A stretch of DNA of 64,000 nt, from positions 124,001-188,000 of the forward strand of contig ML978181.1 of assembly GCA_010015745.1 (NCBI GenBank), in the 5' to 3' direction. Each line of letters begins with the position of its first letter. Position 1 is the stretch's first letter. Positions 56,341-64,000 of this stretch are shown here, piece after piece. This DNA is from Setomelanomma holmii. Lineage: Eukaryota > Ascomycota > Dothideomycetes > Pleosporales > Phaeosphaeriaceae. A program made the translations under genes and the position numbers. The notes under the pieces were generated by a model. The model ran no database searches. It saw only the letters and a list, made by a program, of their open reading frames with translations, and had not been told where the DNA came from.

Positions 56341-57453
56341 ATGAAAAATACACTCTCATTGGGCTGCCTCAGGCCTGTCGACGATGATACTAGACGCGAC
56401 CTTGGCCAAACTCTATGGAAGTGGACCTTGTGCGGCTATTGTGTTGGAAAGTCTTCCTGTGACGACTTGTCCTGTCCTTGGAGCCGTGCCATGCAATGCG
56501 ACACCTTCTGGAAGCTTTATGGGCGATTGACAGATGCGTACAGCCCTGAGCGTCTCGGTCGAAAGTCAGCAATTGAGACCCATAAGGATCTTCTCGGCAT
56601 GATCCAGAAAATCACGAATGACCGTCAGGCTCCACGGTCGGAACTCTTGCGCAGTATATTTGAGGATGATCTTCCAGCAGGGACCAAGTCGCCGACGTTG
56701 AATGATTAGAACCGAGCCTTCAATTTAGGAGCGAATATTGCCCTCCTGATGGATTTTGGTGTATTACACGACGGCGCCAATGTTTCTTGGCGAGATGAGG
56801 TCTCAGCAATTGACTTCCTCAACGAAGCTCTCCCACGCGGACCGGTAGACACTGATTTGCGTTCCATCCTTGTCGAAATCAAGGCCAAAAAGTTGATGAA
56901 GAACGCCAAATTGCGACTGAAATCGACGAACGACATACGGCGGCATTTGGTGCTAGACAAGAAGGACAAAATTGTGTGGGTCTTCCACCATGCCACGGCG
57001 CTTGGGGAACTCTTGACTGCTTCCGAAAATGACCCAAATGCTTCCATTATACCACGGACTCTCAGGCTCGAGATACTTGACACCATACACAAAGTCGTCT
57101 TCCCGATAGATCCCAAATCTCAGGCATTATTAGTGTCTTTCGTGCTCAAGGATGGCTGGGACAAGCGCTTGCTGTCTGACATGTCCATACCATACCACAA
57201 GGACACCGATGGCGAGGCGACGTATGCATACTTTGGCAGCCGACTTCGAGAGCTGCACAAGGAGCTGCAAAGCCCGACGCCTCACGGCTGGCTGGAGAGA
57301 CGGCTGCAGCGAAAGAATGAAACATATATGCTGAAGGCGACGATGTACGGCGTGTTCATCGCGGTGACTTTAGGGTTCCTGGGCCTGGGTGTTGCCATAT
57401 TTCAAGCGTGGGTCGGCTATCAACAGTGGAAACATCCTGTGAAGGACTCGTGA
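56341..57453 (+). pseudogene. membrane-anchored fungal protein split by in-frame TAG
   Basis: The frame from the ATG at 56341 runs 122 codons, meets a TAG at 56707-56709, and continues open in the same frame for 247 codons to 57453. The first part (LWKWTLCGYCVGKSSCDDLS and FWKLYGRLTDAYSPERLG) and the second (NRAFNLGANIALLMDFGVL, WRDEVSAIDFLNEALPR, FGSRLRELHKELQSPTPHGW) look like one continuous member of a widespread but uncharacterised fungal family. Such proteins end in a single membrane segment, here GVFIAVTLGFLGLGVAIFQA. The stop sits where a Gln or Trp codon would fit (LND-stop-NRAFNL). A C-to-T change of CAG to TAG, as in repeat-induced point mutation of CpA, would explain it. A sequencing error, or A-to-I editing of UAG in the transcript, cannot be excluded. 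Confidence 0.65.
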
Positions 57454-60344
57454 TTGCGCGTGTCAAGTAGGAGGTTGTTAACATCGGCTTTTATGCTTGA
57501 CGGATCTTCGAACGAACGGGAGATGATTGTCGAGATGAGATGCTCGCGGTGTGCACTTGGCGATAGTTCAGAGGATGAACTGATGTTATGCTGGTGGTGA
57601 TGAGAAGAGCTAGCTGGGCACAAGCGCTAGAGAAGCGGGAAGAAGCGATCAGATTCGCGTGCGCATCGCGCTTGGACGTGAAAACAAGACATAATTTTTT
57701 TCACATTCTGTAAAGCAGAAACCAGGTCTCGAATTAACCACATTCACGCAGTCTACTCCCAAGTCCTACTTACGAATAGCAATTGAGAGGGCTGACAGAT
57801 CTTACCATTCCTAATGGTCCTGAGATCGACCACAAGGACCCCAATACGAACGACATACACCACATGCATACGAAAACATGTACAGATCCCGTACCAAATC
57901 TCCTGCGTGACGCGCAATGTTGCTCAGACTTGAGGTAAGCCACTTTATACCCTGCTCGCGGCGCTTTATGGTGAGCACCACCGATATCACCGAGCAGGTC
58001 CTGTCTTGCAGGTGGGGAGCAAAAGTCTCAAGATGTATCGGCCTCGCGTCTACAATGACCGAGAGGATATCACGACCCGCTACAAGTCAAAGGATTATTT
58101 ACAAGCGGAAAGTCGACCAAATAGTGTATCGAGTTCCGAAATGCACGGCACCGTTAGATGTGCAATACCACGTAGATTGTGAAAGGCCCGCAGAACGTCC
58201 GTAAAGCCACCGCGAAGGGTCCTTGGAAGGTCAGACCTCATGAGGACTTCAGTTCCTGATCTGGGATGTCTGCTTTTGCGGTCGTTGTGAACTTGGGATG
58301 AGTTCGGACATACACGTTCTCCGGTTCTCCTTGATGTACGAGACAGTGTCAGGAGGAGGTCCCTGCATGTGGGGCGCACATGGGATATCCTCGAGATGAA
58401 CAGACATGGAGTGGAATATTCCGCTATGTGTGGACGAGACATGGGAGTCTATGGGAAACATTGGTTTCATGCTCGGAAGGAGCCGAGCACACTTGCTATT
58501 ACTGATCACATTGGGCATTGGTGACAACGGAGTATTCGGTGTATAGATTTGTCGGGGAGATTGCAGCGAGGGACCGGCACGTTGGGCGCAGCGTCTTGGA
58601 CTGCCGTGGCACGGCTGGGGTTCAATGGCTGCATACATATCGCCCAGGACCAAATCGGGATGTTATTGGGATACCATTGTTCTCAATGTGTAGTCCATTC
58701 GGAAAGCAGTGGCCTGACCAAAGATTGTAGGTCGGAGGCCGACTCCGTCGCGACGAGGATCCAAGTCAACCCTGGACGGCGGGAGATGTGTAGGACCGTT
58801 TGCGAAAGGACAGCGGGTTGAGATGATGATCACGATGATCTCTGTGCCCAGATGCTGGAATGTACCTGGTCTTGCGCATCTATGTGCAAGGCTTCCCTAC
58901 CAAACACACATCAAAGTCTTTTCGTCTTAGGTAACCAGGTCCTTCCCTACTCACGCGTATCAGTTAGCGAAATGGCAACACCCCAACTCACCATTTGTCT
59001 AACCAACAACACCGGATCCGCAACCTAAACCATCCTTCGCAGCCGTCCCGCTATTGCCCGTTCCCAATGGCCCGGCAACGCCGGTATAGCCTCGACATGT
59101 GCTGCTCCAATCACCCAATAGCGGGCCCGTCCATGGCCCTGAATTATGATCATGAGCGATCCCCTTTTGTATGAGCAAAACTTGCTTGTCCAAACATACC
59201 ATATGCACGCCCAAATTCGTCCAAATGCGATATATGCACAGACACTAGAAAATGATGCCATTCATCGAACCACAATGCAGCGCGCCCGACGTGCGAGCCG
59301 CACATGCGCGAGCAGTCAGCTGCGGCGATTCTCCTGTGGCGGATCAACTCAGATTTCCCCGCATCGCTTGCTTGGACCACTGGTGCCAGGGTAGGATTGC
59401 GATTGGCTGGTTGTCATGATCGAGAGGCGGGCCGAGTCGGGAAGCCTTGGTCGTTGAGAGACTTGCGCGTTGTGCACTGGTGTGGGGTCGTGCGGCGCAA
59501 ATTTGGGCGTATTTGGGCGCGTGAAGGGCTATGCCGCATCAAGGCTCATGTTTGTCAGCCGCGGAAGGTACCCGATAAGCTGCTGCGAATTCGACGTCGG
59601 GCCTGATGAGAGTCGTATGTTGCGAGGTGATCTTGGAGATGATGAGGAACTAGGAGACTTCCAGAAGACCTCCGTTGGGCGGGATGATGGTTGGAATGAG
59701 GTTTTGTTTTGGGACCTCCTAATGCTTCGAAGACAAGCAATCTTCATACGATGCTGTCCATATGTGCGCAGTATGCTACAGGACCCGTACGGTGACCTGG
59801 CTACAGTTTTGGCTCATGGGGCGAGAGATTCCTTGATTATGTACACTCTGCGCCTGGGGTATATGGTTGAATTATTGCTTAGTGACATGGAAGGTCTCCA
59901 CAAAGGGAGTGCTATGTGGACATTGTCGCAAAGGAGATCCAAATATGTAATTATACTCGTACAAGGGGGTATGATTATGGAGGTACCCGCGCAATAGTGA
60001 CAAGGAATGTAGTCGAAATGCGATGTGGTATCTCGAGTAATCCGCAAGTGATCCAAAAATGCTTTTTAAGGAGCCAGAGTAAGTTCAAGTGCAGGAAAAC
60101 GAGGAAAGTGAACCAAAAGATGAAGGGACTGTCCGCGTCCAACTTCGGTGCCGGACATGCTTGTGTACATGAGCCAGGAAACTGTCATGAAGAGTGCTCG
60201 CATATTCGCCATCGGGAGTAATAAGAAAATGGAAAGGTAGGGAAAACCAAGGGTATCGTCTTGAAATCATTCCGCCATGATCGTGTTCATGTTCTCTCTC
60301 GTGTGTCTCAGTGTTCGTGGCAATAAGATGAGTGGACATGGCTA
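57454..60344. other. 2.9-kb intergenic region downstream of WOR1-like gene
   Basis: No supported gene. A 175-codon plus-strand frame at 59470-59997 has no family resemblance or good start context. It lies beyond the 3' ends of two convergent genes, so long 3' UTRs or a non-coding RNA are possible. Confidence 0.4.
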
Positions 60345-62153
60345 TTAGTATCCTTGGTGGGGATTTGGCGCGTACTTCGAATCAGCCACATAGTAGGACT
60401 GAGGGTGAGGAGGCGCGCTGTATTGTGAATGGCCGTATGCTTGCAGAGCAATCGGTGCGGACGCTCGCCTCTGGGGATCGTGAGGTGAAATGGTCTCCTG
60501 GCCACTCTGTTGGGTCGGTGCGTGCGCTGGCGCTCCTGGTACATGTACATCAAAGGTCGTAGCCTGGGCTACACCGTAGTGGGGTGGCTGTGACATGTGC
60601 GACCGACTGGGGCCAGAGTATTGCGAGGAAGATGACGGCTGCGCATACTGCGGTGTGGAGGTAGTTTGCTGGGCTTCATACGAATAGTGGCGGACAGGCT
60701 GCGACTGAGTGGGGTAATTCTGTGGCGTTGCCGTCTGCACTGGATATTGCGGGGTAGAAGATTGCGGAGACGGGTAGTGCTGAGGCGATGGAGGCTGGAC
60801 ATACTGCTGGCTCGGGGCTGGCTGGGCGTACGCTTGAGAAGGCTGCTGCTGAGCGGTGTATTGATGCCTTGTCGAAGTTGCAGTATAGTGTGGAGGAGCA
60901 GACTGCGGCGAAGCATAGTGCTGCGGGCTTTGGTGAGTGGAACTATACTGCGATACCTGAGGCCCATGCCAATAATCGGGCACGTGGAGATGAAGTGGGC
61001 CATGGGTTTGCGACGCTGCAAGCCCTGCAGCTTGTGTGACCGCGCCGATGACATGGTGTTGCAAGTGGCTAGGTTGCATGTGCTGTCCATAGCCTGCAAC
61101 GAGCGGCAGGTCCTTGCTCTCCTCGTCCTCGAGGCTGACTTTCCAACCATTGAGCAGCTCGGGTCTCGGCTGTATGTCGGCGAGTTTTAGGTCCTGAAAA
61201 GGTCGCTTTAGCTTGCCGCTGACTACATCCTCGAGACTGTAGTATGAGATGATATGGTGATGCGTGCCTTGGTATTTGACTGATATGGTCTTCTTCATCA
61301 GACCCCCTTCTTTGAACTCGTAACTGTCAATCAGGGACCCGCAGAAGCGCCGTTGCTGGTCGGGAGTGAGACTCTGAGCGAAGTTTGCGTATACTGTCGT
61401 AGAATCTGCCTCTCCCGCAAGCGCATTGTCGACTACAGGACTTTCGAATTCTTCGTCAGAAGTATTCACGTTATCGCCATTCTTGGTAACGGTAGGTCCC
61501 GCGCTCTCTTTTCGCTTGCGTTTCGTCCCACAGGATGGGTTCAGGGCTGTCTTCTTTTCATCAGGCTTCAGCGCTCGCACAAGTTGGCGGTAGATCAAAC
61601 AGTTATTCATGACTCGACTTGGAGACCAGTGCACCGCATCCGTCCAGCGTTTGATGCCCGACGCATTCTCCTCGTACACAAGAACAGTTCCAGAAGTAAG
61701 CATCTCCGCTCGCTCCTTGTCGTGGGGCCTGCGGCTGATGTGACTTAATCGTCCCTGCAGTGCAGCCTCGACAACAGTCATAGCATCCTTGGTGGTATCG
61801 AGAAATCCCTGCCAAGTCGGCTTGAAGGCGGGCTGAGCTTTGATCATGTTGGGAGGTCCATGAGGCCTGGGTGGTGGAGGTGCCGCTGTCCCAGTCGAAA
61901 CAGAGTGAGCTGTGACAGCGGAGTGGTGACGCGAAGGCACACGCGAGCTTGGAGGCTGCAGGCTTGGGGCGAAATTGGCGTACATAGAAGGGTCGAACAC
62001 ACTGGAATAGGATGAATGATGAGTCGTAGAAGGCTGTGGCCAAACCCAGGCATCCGTGTCACCGTAACCTTCCACCTTCGGCACCCCTGGATGGGACATT
62101 CCATGTCCAAACGGTGGCATCGTCAAACTCGATGCCCTTATGCCTTGCAACAT
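60345..62153 (-). CDS. WOR1: WOPR-domain regulator, WOR1/RYP1/SGE1 type
   Basis: Single exon of 602 aa from the ATG at 62153 (MLQGIRASSLTMPPFGHGMS); an ATG at 62120 is an equally good start. The first WOPR half has TWQGFLDTTKDAMTVVEAAL, GRLSHISRRPHDKERAEML and EENASGIKRWTDAVHWSPSR. The second half, after a Lys-rich and acidic insert, has GSLIDSYEFKEGGLMKKTIS and HHIISYYSLEDVVSGKL. PRRPHD-type and EENASGIKRWTD residues place it with Wor1/Ryp1/Sge1 rather than the Gti1/Pac2 paralogue. The C-terminal 230 residues are Gln/Pro/Ser/Tyr-rich. These DNA-binding proteins are master switches of morphology and, in plant pathogens, of effector genes. The frame stays open 42 codons upstream of 62153 without an ATG, so an upstream exon is possible. 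Confidence 0.92.
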   Translation of the reverse strand: MLQGIRASSLTMPPFGHGMSHPGVPKVEGYGDTDAWVWPQPSTTHHSSYSSVFDPSMYANFAPSLQPPSSRVPSRHHSAVTAHSVSTGTAAPPPPRPHGPPNMIKAQPAFKPTWQGFLDTTKDAMTVVEAALQGRLSHISRRPHDKERAEMLTSGTVLVYEENASGIKRWTDAVHWSPSRVMNNCLIYRQLVRALKPDEKKTALNPSCGTKRKRKESAGPTVTKNGDNVNTSDEEFESPVVDNALAGEADSTTVYANFAQSLTPDQQRRFCGSLIDSYEFKEGGLMKKTISVKYQGTHHHIISYYSLEDVVSGKLKRPFQDLKLADIQPRPELLNGWKVSLEDEESKDLPLVAGYGQHMQPSHLQHHVIGAVTQAAGLAASQTHGPLHLHVPDYWHGPQVSQYSSTHQSPQHYASPQSAPPHYTATSTRHQYTAQQQPSQAYAQPAPSQQYVQPPSPQHYPSPQSSTPQYPVQTATPQNYPTQSQPVRHYSYEAQQTTSTPQYAQPSSSSQYSGPSRSHMSQPPHYGVAQATTFDVHVPGAPAHAPTQQSGQETISPHDPQRRASAPIALQAYGHSQYSAPPHPQSYYVADSKYAPNPHQGY

Positions 62154-62204
62154 GAGGAAGGGTGGAACTTGATCCGTAGTGCGTAGGCAATCGAAGATTG
62201 GGCG

Positions 62205-62223
62205 AGATCCTCGTGGAGGATCT
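62205..62223. other. perfect 8-bp inverted repeat in WOR1-like leader
   Basis: AGATCCTC and GAGGATCT are separated by GTG, 52-70 bp upstream of the start codon at 62153. In RNA this would form a short stable hairpin. It could also be a palindromic protein-binding site or chance. Confidence 0.4.
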
Positions 62224-64000
62224 GATACTGGCTCAAAAGCGATTAGATGTTCACAGCATGCGAATAGTGACAGTAGCAAGCGGCGTCAAGCCGGTCTTAG
62301 AGGGGACGAAGATATTGGTGCCCAGGGGATCTGTCGATGATAGGTGAAGATTGGTTGACGGTCTCAGACACAGGTATTGATAGTAGGATTACTGGACGTG
62401 GGTGATGAGTGTGCAAAGTCGGGTGAGACGGCGGATGGGCATTACTCACCAGTAGTTACGTAGACCTGGAAGATGTAGACGTGAAAGTTTAAATACCAGG
62501 TTGATGTTCCTGAAGGTGGTCGGGATGTAACGCGGGGCAGGTTCGAGGTTGCTACCCTTCCGAATTCGACTCCACACTCGCTAATTCAAAGCAAATGGAA
62601 TTTGACCGTGCTTGTTGGGATCCTAGGCGGAAACGTCGACTTTGTCGTGGTTCAATGGTGTTCAAACGATTGCAGGGTGGTGGAAGGGTACGGCAACAAG
62701 ACAACGCACGCACTCGTACTGCAGGTCTCGACGACAATGTGGTCGAGCACGATGCCGGTTGGAGGTACCAGAGAGTGGTCCAGGAAGCGAGCAGGCTTAT
62801 GATTGGAATTAATATTGCTGCGTCGGCGAATTGCGAAATAACCAGGATATGGAGGTGAGCGGGTCCCTAGGACGATAATAGGGCGAGCCAGGTGATAGTA
62901 GAAACGGCGGCATCAGCAAGCAGGCATGAACCTGCCTCTGTGTCGAGGCACGCTACCTGGGATTCGACAGCCGTAGTGGGCTGATCGGAGAAATTGGCGA
63001 CTCCCGGCAGCGCTGCAGATGTTTCGGGGCAAGTGAAGCGTGTGAGGACATGCAGGTTGGCAACTGAGCACGAAGACAGTACGTAGTGAGGAAGCTTGGG
63101 AGAATTGCAGCACTCCTGCGACCATGGCACGCTACGACCTCTGGCAGGCTTGGAGGGGCTTTTCCAGCTTTGGCTGGCGGGCAGTTGATGGACACAATAG
63201 CGTAACGATCGCCCCTGCTAGAGAATCTGTGCTAGGCCCTGGATGGCGGGCTTTTTGGACATGAGGCAGCCCTGCTGGGGATGTTCGCCGCCAGCCCCAT
63301 CTGCCCGTTCGCGGTTCTGGCCCATGAGACGATCGACGCACACAAGCAGTCTCTCCCTGCGCAGACTCGACCGCCCATACTGAACCGCACCATGCCGGCT
63401 ACTAGCTGCTCATGACTCCACGCCGCGCAAGCCTTGCAGTAGGAAACAGCGTAAGCTTCACGTTCCTGGACGGCGGCCGCAGCTGGGGCAGCACGCTGAA
63501 ACTTCGGCACCCACGACCTCTGCCTCCAGGCACAGCCGTGCAGCAGATGCATCGAGTACGTACAAGGCACATGACCAAGGCCACCGAGTACAGCGGTGGC
63601 TTCTCCGTGGCTTTCAGCAGGCCCGAGTCGGATCATGATGGAATGGAGAGGGAGATGCGGAGTGCAGGATGCAGCCCGGAACCAGGGCAGCCAGCCAGCG
63701 AGGCCCAGCATGGCGAGCTGGGATGCGAATCCTCCCCAACCGTTCGTGGAGTAGCGCTTGTCGCAACGCAGCACGATAGGCAGCCAAGCGCAGGCGGACA
63801 GGCCTAACACTCGCGGAGATCGGAACGGTGCGCTATGGTTTCGTCTCGCCCGTGCTTCCCAGTCCTGTCGACACTCGACTGCTCCCCTATCGCCCAGCGG
63901 TCACCTGTGCCCATGGCCCCCGTGAGGCCGCAGGGACAGGATGTTGATGATGGGCCGAAGTCAGGCAGCCTGGCCGCTCAGGAAATGGCGATAACCTTTG
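62224..64000. other. upstream region of the WOR1-like gene to window end
   Basis: About 1.8 kb with no supported gene. Long upstream regulatory DNA is typical of WOR1-type genes, which control their own expression in several fungi. Frames here overlap on both strands and were rejected. Confidence 0.45.

Noticed and set aside
59470..59997. 175-codon plus-strand frame between the split gene and the WOR1-like gene
   Set aside because: No homology by eye, poor start context, atypical composition.
62867..63810. Long overlapping frames on both strands near the window end
   Set aside because: GC-rich DNA open on both strands; no domain, splice structure or preferred start.
1..64000. CRISPR arrays, tRNA or rRNA genes, transposases, terminal-repeat elements
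   Set aside because: Looked for on both strands; no tRNA B-box with matching cloverleaf, no rRNA segment, no regular repeat-spacer unit and no transposon protein was found. A tRNAscan-SE or RepeatMasker run could still find weak cases.

Overview
The window looks like nuclear DNA of a filamentous ascomycete (Pezizomycotina), most likely a dothideomycete. The evidence is many short introns (about 50-60 nt) with GTRNGT donors, CTNAC-type branch points and YAG acceptors, plus fungus-specific families: a WOPR regulator, a Zn2Cys6 factor, RMP1, a Get5/Mdy2 ubiquitin-like protein, and an alpha-aminoadipate lysine enzyme. The species cannot be named from sequence alone. Exon boundaries given here were traced by eye from splice signals and reading-frame continuity.

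Layout. 0.9-2.7 kb: two tandem low-complexity proteins that both begin MG-x-x-D-(L/F)-F. 2.8-4.8 kb: an 8-exon sugar transporter. 6.8-13.7 kb: a housekeeping block (NOP2, GET5, cofilin, mitochondrial HSP60). 14.5-23.4 kb: an accessory block with a short gene split by an in-frame TAG, a CorA-like membrane protein with a disordered 5' half, and a large protein-kinase/vWA fusion. 23.9-29.1 kb: a GPI-type cysteine-rich secreted protein, a Zn2Cys6 transcription factor with a reading-frame break, and a short-chain dehydrogenase. 29.5-34.1 kb: LYS9 and the exocyst gene SEC15, divergent from a 380-bp promoter. 34.1-36.2 kb: an array of thirteen copies of a 19-bp motif between the convergent 3' ends of SEC15 and RAI1. 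36.2-44.5 kb: RAI1, two small orphan genes and a Mei2-like RNA-binding protein. 44.5-51.5 kb: a gene-poor stretch. 51.5-53.3 kb: RMP1 and a TEX30/KANL3-type alpha/beta hydrolase. 53.6-57.5 kb: a trypsin-like protein head to head with a membrane-anchored fungal protein that is split by an in-frame TAG. 60.3-62.2 kb: a WOR1/RYP1/SGE1-type WOPR master regulator with long flanking non-coding DNA.

The conserved genes cover ribosome and rRNA processing (NOP2, RMP1, RAI1), membrane traffic (SEC15, GET5), cytoskeleton (cofilin), protein folding (HSP60) and lysine synthesis (LYS9). They do not form one pathway. The accessory genes (kinase-vWA, CorA-like, trypsin-like plus zinc ribbon, split membrane protein) resemble lineage-variable fungal signalling or incompatibility-type proteins, and several show frame breaks.

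The most unusual feature is the 34.17-36.08 kb array. Read on the plus strand, each copy looks like the 3' end of an intron. Read on the minus strand, most copies encode a peptide close to A-L-Q-x-L-A-x-(K/R). I know of no described element matching it.
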